Assembly (NCBI RefSeq): GCF_963674565.1
Contig: NZ_OY771430.1
Location: 2,294,001-2,358,000, forward strand
Length of the DNA stretch: 64,000 nucleotides
Direction of reading: 5' to 3'
From: an uncultured Carboxylicivirga sp.
GTDB taxonomy: Bacteria > Bacteroidota > Bacteroidia > Bacteroidales > Marinilabiliaceae
The first letter of the stretch is position 1. Each line of letters begins with the position of its first letter. Made by a program: the position numbers and the translations under genes. Below the pieces are notes generated by a model. The model was given only the letters and a program-made list of their open reading frames with translations, did no database searches and was not told the DNA's origin. This document shows, one piece after another, positions 9,623-18,687 of the stretch.

Positions 9623-10858
9623 ATGAAAAAAGCTTTACTAAGTCTATCATTAGTTTTATTATTTACTTCAACAATTTTAGCTCAGAGTATTCCAGTAACA
9701 TTCGAATCTGATATTACCGTTGGTGATAATTGGAAAGCAGATAGTGGTTTAAGTTCTGTTGCTGTTGTTGATGATCCTGCTGGAGCAGGACATGGAAAGG
9801 TTGGTGAGATTACCAGTTCAGCAGCTGGTCTGAAGTGGCAAAATGCTCAGCTGAATTTAATTACCAATTACATTGATTTAACAACAACTAAAACCATCAC
9901 TTTTGATATTTATACAACAGCTGCTCAGGATTTCCTTCTTAAACTGGAGCAGTCGTTAAATGGTGGAGGAAATGTTGAAGTTCCGTTTAGCACCAATGGC
10001 GGCGGATGGGAATCTGTAACCGTTGATTTTACTTCTGTTGGAGTAAACGATCAATATAAGTTATTGGTTTTCTTCCCTTGTTATTCTACTGGCTTCGCAA
10101 ATGATCCTTTTGATGGCGTGAGCTATATTGATAATGTTTCTGGTGTTATTGGCGATCCAACCGTTCCTCCTGCGGACATTAACTTTCCTATTGATTTTGA
10201 ATCAGTTCCAACCACTTCTGATTTCAATAATTTTGACGGAGGTATAGCAACTGTCATAGACAATCCTCAAGGTTCAGGTAAGGTTGGACAAATGGTGCGT
10301 AATGGAGGACAAATTTGGGCTGGTAGCTGGATTGGTTTAAGTGGAAATATTGATTTCACAACTAAGAAAATTATCTCAATGAAAGTATTTACTGAAGCTC
10401 CAATAGGTACTAAAATTGCCATGAAAGTTGAAGGTGGAACACTAAAAGAGGTTCCTGCCTTAACTACAAAAACAGGAGAATGGGAAACCATTTCCTGGGA
10501 TTTCACAGGCACCTCAAATGATAATTTTAAACTAGTTTTCTTGTTTGATTTAGGTAATGTTGGCGATGGGACAGCTACTTCAACGTTCCTATTCGATGAC
10601 ATCACTCAAACTGAAAGTATTCCAACAGAAATTAACCGAATTAATTTGAACAAGCATAAATTGTATCCTAATCCTGTAATTGATGTATTAAACATTCAAG
10701 GTTCTGAAGACGGACAACCTGTTGAAATTTATAATGCTGCTGGTAGTCTTTCTAAAAAAGTGCAAATATCTGGTGGTACAGTAAATATTGCAGACCTTCC
10801 AAAAGGTATTTACTTTGTTTCAGTTAATGGATCTACTTCAAAAATTATCAAGAAGTAG
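9623..10858 (+). CDS. Type IX-secreted protein with two jelly-roll (CBM-like) repeats
   Basis: A 411-residue secreted protein. A signal peptide ending near residue 20 (ILAQS) is followed by two homologous domains (about 22-175 and 188-330). Each contains FESDITVGDN- or FESVPTTSDF-like starts, a TKTITFDIYT/TKKIISMKVFT strand and a late YIDNVSG/LFDDITQ strand, the pattern of carbohydrate-binding jelly rolls. The C-terminus (about 335-411; KLYPNPVIDVLNIQG to ISGGTVNIADLPKGIYFVSV) is a Por secretion-system sorting domain, so the protein should be sent to the cell surface by the type IX system. No catalytic motif is seen. It probably binds glucan for the neighbouring enzymes. Confidence 0.85.
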   Translation: MKKALLSLSLVLLFTSTILAQSIPVTFESDITVGDNWKADSGLSSVAVVDDPAGAGHGKVGEITSSAAGLKWQNAQLNLITNYIDLTTTKTITFDIYTTAAQDFLLKLEQSLNGGGNVEVPFSTNGGGWESVTVDFTSVGVNDQYKLLVFFPCYSTGFANDPFDGVSYIDNVSGVIGDPTVPPADINFPIDFESVPTTSDFNNFDGGIATVIDNPQGSGKVGQMVRNGGQIWAGSWIGLSGNIDFTTKKIISMKVFTEAPIGTKIAMKVEGGTLKEVPALTTKTGEWETISWDFTGTSNDNFKLVFLFDLGNVGDGTATSTFLFDDITQTESIPTEINRINLNKHKLYPNPVIDVLNIQGSEDGQPVEIYNAAGSLSKKVQISGGTVNIADLPKGIYFVSVNGSTSKIIKK

Positions 10859-10883
10859 AAGAATCATTAAATAAATTTCAATA

Positions 10884-10907
10884 AAGGGAGGTTTAGTTAC
10901 CTCCCTT
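10884..10907 (+). terminator. Rho-independent terminator
   Basis: A 9-bp perfect stem (AAGGGAGGT/ACCTCCCTT) with a 6-base loop, 25 bases after the stop at 10858 and followed by a short T-rich run. It ends the transcript of the jelly-roll protein, implying that the GH81 gene has its own promoter. Confidence 0.8.
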
Positions 10908-11209
10908 ATTCTTAAGCTTAATTATTGTATCCACCTTAGGGTTAATTTATGAAATGTTAAACCAAACGACCAATCACATTTCTAAATAATATTTAAGCAC
11001 CTATTAATTTGTATTAACCTACAAAAAACCAGGTAAATTCAATATCTGAAATTAATCGTCAACTATTGATAGTAGACATCCTAAGAATAATTTTTTGAAT
11101 ACAACCAACCTTCAATTCTTTCAAAAATCAGCCATTACAAAATACCTGGCAATGAGACTGAAATCGTAAATCGTTTCAACCAATATTAAAAAATAAAAAT
11201 CTACAACTA
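10908..11209. other. Intergenic leader of the GH81 gene
   Basis: About 300 bases without a plausible gene. No clear TAnnTTTG element is visible, so the promoter of the GH81 gene must use a weaker or regulator-dependent sequence. I see no strong hairpin. Confidence 0.4.
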
Positions 11210-14200
11210 ATGATTCTTCGAAAAAGATGTATACAAGTAACAGTAGTGTTTCTGATGCTGTGTATTACAAATATTTTTACACCTGATATTCAAGCACAGA
11301 CTGTTACTATTGGTAATGGAAGTTATACAACATCTTTTCCTGGTGTTGACGCAGCCGGACGTAATGGTTATCCCAGCGGATCACCTCAGATTACAGGTAA
11401 TGCCATTGGAAAGCCTGTCCCAACAAATGACTGGTGGTCACAATTGATTAAAGAGAATCATGCAGCCAACATGTTTAACTACCCTTTAGCCTTGCAAACG
11501 AAAAATGAAGGTCTTGTAGTAAGTTATATCCCATGGGGTGTATATGGTGACCAGGTACCGATTGTGATAGGTCTTGAATCACTGAATGCCAGCATGGCAA
11601 CTGTTTCTGATTATTCCGATTGGACCGTAACTATGGATTGGTATGACGGCACCCATAATATGAAAGCAACAGCTGGTATTGGGATGCCATTTCTGTATTT
11701 CACCAAGACTTCAAATGATGTAGTGAAAATTACAGTTAACTCAGGTATTGCAGTTGTTTCCAATGAAATGTTAATGGTAACTGACGCAGCCAGCGGAGCT
11801 GACTTTGTTGTGTATGCTCCAACAGGAAGTACATGGATAAGCTCAGGTAATGATTATACATCAAATCTAAATGACCAAAATTATTGGTCGATGTGTATGC
11901 TGCCCCTTACAACAACTGATGTACCTGCTACTGCTGCAGAATATAAGAAGTACGCCTATGTGTTTCCAACTGGCACTGAAACCTCGTGGTCATTTAATGA
12001 GACTAGTTCTGTAATGCGTACTGATTTTACAGTAACAACGGAAGTTAAAGAGGGGAATGAAACAGATATGATCCTTGGCCTTCTACCTCATCAATGGGCT
12101 AATCTTGCCACAGACTCACCACAACCCAATGGCGATAGTTATCCTTCGATTAGAGGCGAACTAAAAACATTGGCAGGTAATACTTTTAGTGTGGAGAATA
12201 CCTTCAAAGGAATCTTACCTACTTTGCCTTATTTAGCCAATTACAGCGAGGGTTTTAGTCCCTCTGATTTAGCCGACAAAATTAGTTTGATTGAAAATGA
12301 TGGTTTAGCCACATGGACAGATTCATACAACGAAGGTCAGGTAATGAACCGACTGATTCAAACTGCTCGTATTGCTGATCAGATGGGTAATACTGAGGCA
12401 AGAAATAAAATGGTAGCTACTGTAAAGGAACGTCTGGAAGACTGGTTAACATACCAATCAGGAGAAGTAGCCTTTTTATTCTATTATAATAGCACCTGGT
12501 CAGCAATGTTAGGATACCCTGCCGGTCATGGTCAGGATACCAATATCAACGATCACCATTTTCACTGGGGCTATTTTATTCATGCCGCTGCATTTATGGA
12601 ACAATACGAGCCAGGTTGGTCCGCTCAATGGGGAGATATGATAAATCTCTTAGTTAGAGATGCCGCATCTCAGGATCGAAACGATGATAAATTTCCTTTC
12701 TTTCGTAGCTTTAGTCCATATGCAGGCCATTGCTGGGCTAATGGTTTTGCCAGTTTTCCTCAAGGCAATGATCAGGAGTCAACATCTGAAAGTATGCAGT
12801 TTAACTCATCCCTTATTCATTGGGGAAGCATCACGGGCAATGACGCCATTCGTGACTTAGGCATCTACCTGTACACCACTGAGCAAACAGCAATTGAAGA
12901 ATACTGGTTTGACATATATGAACGTAATTTCAAACCCGATCAGCCATACAGCCTGGTTTCACGCGTTTGGGGCAACTCCTATGATAATGGAACTTTCTGG
13001 ACTTCTGATATAGCGGCTTCGTATGGCATAGAAATGTACCCCATCCATGGCGGATCATTGTATCTTGGTCACAACACAACTTACGTTGAAAAGTTATGGA
13101 ATGAGATAAAAGCCAACACAGGCATACTAAGCAATGAAGAAAATCCTAATCTTTGGCACGATGTGATGTGGGAGTATCAGGCTTTTATTGATCCGCAAGG
13201 TGCTATTGACTTGTATAATTCATATCCCAACAGAACTTTGAAGTTTGGCGTTTCTGATGCACAAACCTACCACTGGTTGCACAACATGAATGCGATGGGT
13301 ACTGTTAATACAAACATTACAGCTGATTATCCAATTGCGGTTGCTTTCGAAAAAAACGGTAATCTTACCTATGTGGCCCATAATTACACAAGTAATGGGA
13401 TAACAGTCACTTTTTCTGACGGTTATAAATTGGCTGTTCCGGCCAACACCATGGCTACCAGCAAAGATATTGATGCCAGCGGAGTAGTCTGTTCTGATTT
13501 TAACAGGGCTTACGTCAACGGCAGTGTTAATCTTCTGGTTGAAACAACTGGAACAGTTATCACTAAAGTAGAGTTTTTTGATGGTCAAAACTTTCTTGGA
13601 TCATCGACAGCTGCTCCATATACTTTTAGAGCCGAAAATCTGTCGTTAGGTTTACATGGAATGTATGCTAAAATTTATGTCGGAGATAACTTTTTTGTAA
13701 CCAACATTATATCCATTCAGGTGGGCGAACAGGCTCCATTCTTGGATACACCATATGATCTACCGGGTGTGATTGAAGCCGGTAATTACGATAAGTTTGA
13801 AGGCGGAGTTGGTCAGAATATTTCCTACCTGGATTTATCGCCTGGTAATGCAGGTGACTACAGAATGGATGAACAGGTTGATGCATCTGTTGATAATACG
13901 GAAGGTAAGGTAGTTGGATGGATTGCTGCCGATGAATGGACAGAATATACCATTAACGTAACTGAGTCGGGATTATATTCAATGGCGTTTCGTTATGCTT
14001 CAGGAAATCCTTTAGGTGGAGGCCCTTTCTCCATTTTGGTAGATGATGAGGCATTAGCAAGTAATATTTCTGTGCCTTCTACTTCCACAACCAATTGGGA
14101 TGTATGGGCCACTAAAACAGTAAATGATTTGGCTTTAACTGAGGGTGAACATATTCTGAAAATAGCATTTGCTGGCGGTGAATTTAATTTTGGTCGCATG

Positions 14201-15973
14201 ACGTTTACCCGCACAGGTGATATTCCTTATTCATTCCCAATCGCTGCAGCAGGAGCAGATATTAAAGTGCTGTGGCCTGCTTCAACTGCAATGTTGGACG
14301 GATCAGGCAGCAGCGAATCTGGCTCACAACCTTTATCATATTTATGGACCCAGGTTTATGGACCATCAGTTGTAAGTTTTGATGATAACACTTTGGCACA
14401 GCCATCTATAAATGGATTACTTGAAGGGATCTATCGCTTTAAACTGGTAGTGACTAATCCTGACATGCGTGTGTCAAGCGACGAAGTATTAGTGATCGTT
14501 AGCAGCTCTGAGAATATTGTACCTACCATATCAATAACCGGACCTACTGATGGCTCATTCTATCCTGAAGGAGAAGAGATTACTATATCTGCCAGTGCAA
14601 GCGATCTGGATGGTACTATTCAACAGGTCGACTTTTACCAGAATGATGTGTTAATTGAATCGGATTATACAGCGCCTTATTCAATTCAATGGACCAGTAG
14701 TGCAGGTGATTACACCTTAACCGCCAAGGCAATAGATAATGGTGGTGCCATTGGCGAATCTCAAGTCGTTAATATCTCATATCTGGCAGTACGTTCTTGC
14801 ACTGAAACCTCAACAGAAGCACAACAGGGAACATTTGATGTAGGTTATCAATTTACCTTTGAAACAGTTGGAACTGACGTTACTATCACCTGTGAATTGT
14901 ATGATGATAAAATTGGTGTAGTAGCATACCTCTGGACACAAGATCCTTTCTCAGAAAAAAGTATGAATCATATTGAAGGTAAAACCTTTACAACAATACT
15001 TTCAGGTCAGACACCAGGAACAACTATTAATGTGGCTTGTAAATTTGCTTTTGCCGGAGGTCTCGCAGTTACAAAATATGCATCATACGTTGTTGGAGAT
15101 AATTGTGAACCAGATAACGAAATACCGACTAATTTTAATGCTTCCGTAGGAGAGGTTACCCAATCAAGTGTTGAATTGCTTCTTAGTGCAATTGACAACT
15201 CAGGTTCTGTTGTTTATACAATAAGTTATGGTGGCATAACCAAATCCGTAACAGGCGAGTCCGGAGTTGAATTAGCGTACGATGTAACCGGTCTTTCAGC
15301 CAGTACAGCTTATTCTTTCACTCTAACAGCATCAGATAATGCGGGTAATGAGGCTAATAACAGCCCTCTGGTATTGAATGCAACAACTTCGGAAAGTACT
15401 AATAATGGGTGTTCAGGCATGTCTGCTGATGCTTCTCAAGGCAGTTTCACTGTGGGGTATAACTACAGTTTCTCCACTTCCGGATCGGATGTTACTATAT
15501 CGTTTGAACTATTGGATAATAAAGACGGTGTCGTAGCCTATCTGTGGAATACTACTTCAGGATTTGTCGAAACCCCGATGGTAAATAACAATGGCGTATT
15601 TAGCACTTCCTTGTCAGGACAGACTGAAGGAGTAGCACTACAACTGGCTTGTAAATTTGCCTATGCCGGAGGTATGTCAGTTACAAAAACATTTAGTTAT
15701 ACGGTTGGTGACAATTGCTTATCAACTAACATTGAATCAAATAATAAGGCTTTAAAGGTGCCATTTCCAAATCCTGTAAAAACTATATTGAATATTAACT
15801 TACCAAACAATGAAAGTTGTTTTGAGATTTTTAATATGGGAGGCAAATCAATAGAAAAAATGGTGCCGAATACAAGTCGATACAGATATGATATGAGTCA
15901 TTTACCGGCAGGCATATACTTTTTGGTCATAAATAATAAAATCCACTTTAAGATAGTTAAAGCTGGAAACTAA
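11210..15973 (+). CDS. GH81 endo-beta-1,3-glucanase, multidomain, type IX-secreted
   Basis: A 1587-residue secreted enzyme. After a signal peptide (1-30) comes a GH81 domain (about 40-760) beginning with the family mark GKPVPTNDWWSQL. Asp448 in INDHHFHWGYF and Glu523/Glu527 in NDQESTSES correspond to the conserved catalytic region of GH81 endo-1,3-beta-glucanases. Then follow an Ig-like domain (about 765-838), a CBM6-like jelly roll (840-1002), a PKD-like domain (1003-1100), a second Ig-like domain (1102-1193), and two copies of a roughly 105-residue CBM56-like beta-1,3-glucan-binding module (1194-1300 and 1400-1503) flanking a FnIII domain (1301-1395). A Por sorting domain ends the protein (about 1511-1587). 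It should cut laminarin- or curdlan-like glucan at the cell surface. The CBM56 assignment is from memory of the consensus and less sure than GH81. Confidence 0.92.
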   Translation: MILRKRCIQVTVVFLMLCITNIFTPDIQAQTVTIGNGSYTTSFPGVDAAGRNGYPSGSPQITGNAIGKPVPTNDWWSQLIKENHAANMFNYPLALQTKNEGLVVSYIPWGVYGDQVPIVIGLESLNASMATVSDYSDWTVTMDWYDGTHNMKATAGIGMPFLYFTKTSNDVVKITVNSGIAVVSNEMLMVTDAASGADFVVYAPTGSTWISSGNDYTSNLNDQNYWSMCMLPLTTTDVPATAAEYKKYAYVFPTGTETSWSFNETSSVMRTDFTVTTEVKEGNETDMILGLLPHQWANLATDSPQPNGDSYPSIRGELKTLAGNTFSVENTFKGILPTLPYLANYSEGFSPSDLADKISLIENDGLATWTDSYNEGQVMNRLIQTARIADQMGNTEARNKMVATVKERLEDWLTYQSGEVAFLFYYNSTWSAMLGYPAGHGQDTNINDHHFHWGYFIHAAAFMEQYEPGWSAQWGDMINLLVRDAASQDRNDDKFPFFRSFSPYAGHCWANGFASFPQGNDQESTSESMQFNSSLIHWGSITGNDAIRDLGIYLYTTEQTAIEEYWFDIYERNFKPDQPYSLVSRVWGNSYDNGTFWTSDIAASYGIEMYPIHGGSLYLGHNTTYVEKLWNEIKANTGILSNEENPNLWHDVMWEYQAFIDPQGAIDLYNSYPNRTLKFGVSDAQTYHWLHNMNAMGTVNTNITADYPIAVAFEKNGNLTYVAHNYTSNGITVTFSDGYKLAVPANTMATSKDIDASGVVCSDFNRAYVNGSVNLLVETTGTVITKVEFFDGQNFLGSSTAAPYTFRAENLSLGLHGMYAKIYVGDNFFVTNIISIQVGEQAPFLDTPYDLPGVIEAGNYDKFEGGVGQNISYLDLSPGNAGDYRMDEQVDASVDNTEGKVVGWIAADEWTEYTINVTESGLYSMAFRYASGNPLGGGPFSILVDDEALASNISVPSTSTTNWDVWATKTVNDLALTEGEHILKIAFAGGEFNFGRMTFTRTGDIPYSFPIAAAGADIKVLWPASTAMLDGSGSSESGSQPLSYLWTQVYGPSVVSFDDNTLAQPSINGLLEGIYRFKLVVTNPDMRVSSDEVLVIVSSSENIVPTISITGPTDGSFYPEGEEITISASASDLDGTIQQVDFYQNDVLIESDYTAPYSIQWTSSAGDYTLTAKAIDNGGAIGESQVVNISYLAVRSCTETSTEAQQGTFDVGYQFTFETVGTDVTITCELYDDKIGVVAYLWTQDPFSEKSMNHIEGKTFTTILSGQTPGTTINVACKFAFAGGLAVTKYASYVVGDNCEPDNEIPTNFNASVGEVTQSSVELLLSAIDNSGSVVYTISYGGITKSVTGESGVELAYDVTGLSASTAYSFTLTASDNAGNEANNSPLVLNATTSESTNNGCSGMSADASQGSFTVGYNYSFSTSGSDVTISFELLDNKDGVVAYLWNTTSGFVETPMVNNNGVFSTSLSGQTEGVALQLACKFAYAGGMSVTKTFSYTVGDNCLSTNIESNNKALKVPFPNPVKTILNINLPNNESCFEIFNMGGKSIEKMVPNTSRYRYDMSHLPAGIYFLVINNKIHFKIVKAGN

Positions 15974-16075
15974 ATGATTAATCTTATTGATTAAAATGAT
16001 CATTCATGTTTTTAATTAAACAATGACTTATTAATTAAGAAAAGTATTTAATGTGTTATTAAAATAGTTCCAGGG

Positions 16076-16104
16076 AGGGTGTTCACTAATCGAACACCCT
16101 TTTT
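16076..16104 (+). terminator. Rho-independent terminator of the GH81 gene
   Basis: A 9-bp perfect stem (AGGGTGTTC/GAACACCCT) with a 7-base loop runs straight into TTTTT. It lies about 100 bases after the GH81 stop and closes the glucan locus. Confidence 0.85.
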
Positions 16105-16371
16105 ATTTACACCCAAAACAAAACAGCTAAATCGTTAAATTTTAATTTATTACACCAATTTTAAAAAACCACCAAACTCAAGATCTTTTATAAAAATATA
16201 CTTTGATAGTAAAAAACCTGTCATATTATACCCTATCCACCACCATCTGCCTATTGACATCTTTCGTCTAACAAAAAGACATCCGATATTTTTGTCAAAC
16301 CATTTTATTTCATCCACTCCGACGGTGGAAATAATAAAAATTCGTTTGTACCTTTTGTTAAAAACAAAACT
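16105..16371. other. Intergenic region upstream of the SQR-like operon
   Basis: AT-rich spacer between the GH81 terminator and the SQR-like gene. A TACCTTTTG sequence near 16350 resembles a -7 element with one extra T, but no partner TTTG is correctly spaced. Nothing else is recognisable. Confidence 0.4.
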
Positions 16372-17556
16372 ATGAGAACAAACTCAGATAAACATTTTGT
16401 AGTACTCGGGGGAGGAATTGCAGGTGTTGAAGCAGCAATTAAACTCAGAGAAAAAGGATATAAAGTTACATTGGTTTCGAACCGGGATTATTTCTTTGTA
16501 TATCCTATCTCAATCTGGATACCGGTTAACGGAATTAGTTTTGAAGACAGTTCAGTTAAACTCAAAAAGCTTCAAAAAAAGCATGGTTTTGAATTAATTA
16601 TTGATCCGGTAGTTCAAATCCATCCAAAAAACAATAAAGTACAACTACAGAATAGTGAAATCAGCTACGATTACCTGTTTATAGCTTTAGGTATGCACAA
16701 AGTAAAAGCTCAGGGAATCGAAAATACATTATCAATTTGCGGAGCTCCTGAACAGGCACTGGAAATTAAAGACGAATTAGAAAAACTGGTACATCAAGGT
16801 AATGGTAAAATTGCGATCGGATTCGGAGGTAATCCCAAAGATGAGAAAGGTACGGTTGTAAGAGGTGGACCGGCTTTTGAGTTACTATTTAATATCAGTA
16901 CTTATCTAAAGAAAAAGGGTTTGTTAGACTCATTTGAGCTCAATTTCTTTGCTCCAATGGCTGAACCAGGTAAAAAAATGGGTACCAAAGCCTATGGTAA
17001 TCTGACAAAATTCTTTCAACGTTATAAGATCAACCAACATGTAGGAAAGAAAATACTTGGCTTTAATAAAGGTGAAATACTGTTTGAAGGAGATAAAAAG
17101 CTTGAGAGCGATTTGATCATTTTTATTGCTGGTGGATCTGGTCACTCGGTTCTTCAGAATTCTGATCTTCCTTTAACTGAATCTGGTTTTGTAAAAACAC
17201 ATCCTACCTGTCAGGTCGAAGGATACGAAAACATTTATGCCATTGGTGATTCTGCTGATATGATAGGACCTAAATGGGCTGCAAAACAAGGTCATATGGC
17301 TGAAATAATGGCTGATGTAGCAGTCTACAATGTACACCAGCAAATATTAGGAACCGGAAAAACCAAGGTCTATACCGATAAGATAAGCATTATTTGTGTA
17401 ATGGACTCCGGCGATGGTGCGGCTTATGTATCCAGAACCGATAAAAAAGAAACCATGATAATGATGCCAATTGTAGGTCATTGGCTGAAAAAAGCCTGGG
17501 GATTTTACTTTAAGAATACAAAACTTAAGCGTATTCCACGAATACCTGGTATGTAA
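16372..17556 (+). CDS. Sulfide:quinone reductase-like FAD-dependent oxidoreductase
   Basis: A 394-residue two-dinucleotide-binding flavoprotein. The N-terminal FAD-binding motif is VLGGGIAGVEAA (residues 11-22), and the late FAD motif is YAIGDSAD (289-296). Cysteines at 123, 280 and 342 lie roughly where sulfide:quinone reductases have redox-active cysteines, and the C-terminal CVMDSGDGAAYVSR segment is typical of the SQR/type II NADH dehydrogenase-like family. The enzyme would pass electrons from sulfide or another soft reductant to quinone at the membrane face. It is followed after 87 bp by a DUF1847 gene and a thioredoxin. Sulfide as substrate is likely but not proven. Confidence 0.8.
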   Translation: MRTNSDKHFVVLGGGIAGVEAAIKLREKGYKVTLVSNRDYFFVYPISIWIPVNGISFEDSSVKLKKLQKKHGFELIIDPVVQIHPKNNKVQLQNSEISYDYLFIALGMHKVKAQGIENTLSICGAPEQALEIKDELEKLVHQGNGKIAIGFGGNPKDEKGTVVRGGPAFELLFNISTYLKKKGLLDSFELNFFAPMAEPGKKMGTKAYGNLTKFFQRYKINQHVGKKILGFNKGEILFEGDKKLESDLIIFIAGGSGHSVLQNSDLPLTESGFVKTHPTCQVEGYENIYAIGDSADMIGPKWAAKQGHMAEIMADVAVYNVHQQILGTGKTKVYTDKISIICVMDSGDGAAYVSRTDKKETMIMMPIVGHWLKKAWGFYFKNTKLKRIPRIPGM

Positions 17557-17643
17557 TAATTAAAGGTTGAAACTATAATGAATTGAATCATTTCAACCAT
17601 ATAACAAAAAAAAGCAGGCCTTAAAAAAACAACATATTATAGA

Positions 17644-18120
17644 ATGGAGAGTCAGGAATACACAAAATTATATAACGAGGAAGATAAAGCCATTTTGAAA
17701 ATCGCTGAAGATTCACTCAATCCGAAAATAGACAGAGTAAGCGAAATCATTGCATACTGTCACGAAGCAGGAATTAAAAAAGTTGGAATAGCCAATTGCA
17801 TAGCATTTGAAAAACAAGCAGAATCATTGGAACAAATTCTAACTCTGAATAATCTTGAAGTGGCTAAAGCTAATTGCAAATTAGGTAAGGTTAAGTTTGA
17901 TGATTTGGTTCCTGGTTATAAAGGTATATCGTGTAATCCTGCAGGTCAGGCCGATTTTCTGTCGCAAAACAAGACTGAACTTAATATTATGATGGGGCTT
18001 TGTGTTGGACACGATATGATATTCAACTCAAAATCAAAAGTGCCTGTAACTCCCCTTGTTGTTAAAGATCGTAAGCTAAAGCATCATACCTTAACTGCAT
18101 TAAACACTGAAAAAGAATGA
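17644..18120 (+). CDS. DUF1847 domain metal-binding-type protein
   Basis: A 158-residue cytosolic protein recognisable as DUF1847 through its conserved cysteine blocks: YCHEAGIKKVGIANC, ISCNPAGQADFLSQN and MGLCVGHDMIF. Members usually carry an extra N-terminal Cys-rich zinc-finger-like stretch (roughly 200 residues in all), which is missing here, so this is a short version. The function of the family is unknown; the spaced cysteines suggest metal or thiol chemistry. Its stop overlaps the start of the thioredoxin gene by four bases (ATGA), indicating translational coupling with it. Confidence 0.75.
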   Translation: MESQEYTKLYNEEDKAILKIAEDSLNPKIDRVSEIIAYCHEAGIKKVGIANCIAFEKQAESLEQILTLNNLEVAKANCKLGKVKFDDLVPGYKGISCNPAGQADFLSQNKTELNIMMGLCVGHDMIFNSKSKVPVTPLVVKDRKLKHHTLTALNTEKE

Positions 18121-18545
18121 GTACAACTTTAATAATTATTGGCGCAGTTGTTTTGATATTAATCATTTATGTAGCAATCAACTACAAAAAGATGAAAAAT
18201 ATGCCTGACACACCAGCCAGTTCAAAAATCAGAATATTAGACAATAAAAATTTCAAAACGCAAATCAGATCAGGAGTCACTTTAGTTGATTTTTGGGCAC
18301 CCTGGTGCGGGCCCTGTAAAATGATGTCTCCTGTATTAAACGAGGTTGCTGAATCACTTGATTCTAGTTCTAAGGTAGCTAAGGTTAATATTGATAATCA
18401 TCAGCCCATTGCAGCCAAATATAAAGTAAGAAACATACCTACTCTTATTTTATTTAAAGATGGTAAGGAGGTTGACCGTTTTGTTGGTATCAAAACTCAA
18501 AAATTCTTGTTGAAGGAGATAGAAAAACATCAGCAGACAGCTTAA
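18117..18545 (+). CDS. Membrane-anchored thioredoxin
   Basis: A 142-residue protein with an N-terminal hydrophobic helix (about 4-22) and a thioredoxin fold. The active site is WCGPC (Cys64 and Cys67), the canonical thioredoxin rather than TlpA/DsbA type, and the cis-Pro loop (RNIPTLILF) is present. The single helix followed by Lys/Arg residues suggests a signal anchor with the thioredoxin on the cytosolic side, though the opposite topology cannot be excluded. It overlaps the DUF1847 gene by four bases. It may recycle disulfides formed by the SQR-like or methyltransferase neighbours. Confidence 0.88.
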   Translation: MSTTLIIIGAVVLILIIYVAINYKKMKNMPDTPASSKIRILDNKNFKTQIRSGVTLVDFWAPWCGPCKMMSPVLNEVAESLDSSSKVAKVNIDNHQPIAAKYKVRNIPTLILFKDGKEVDRFVGIKTQKFLLKEIEKHQQTA

Positions 18546-18575
18546 ATAGCTATTTAAAAACAATATTAATTAAAC

Positions 18576-18657
18576 AGAAACGATTCTATTCTTATTCTAT
18601 TAAAGAAAGAATATTGTAAATTACAACATCCGTAAGTCTTACATCTTTATCGTTTCT
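18576..18657 (+). promoter_or_regulatory. Nested inverted repeats upstream of the ArsM-like gene
   Basis: In the 142-base gap between the thioredoxin and methyltransferase genes, AGAAACGAT (18576-18584) and ATCGTTTCT (18649-18657) form a 9-bp inverted repeat. TATTCT (18593-18598) and AGAATA (18608-18613) form a smaller one inside it. This could be an operator for a repressor at a second promoter. No TAnnTTTG element is obvious, so the assignment is weak. Confidence 0.3.
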
Positions 18658-18687
18658 CAACGATCAGAAAATATTAAAAATATTCAA

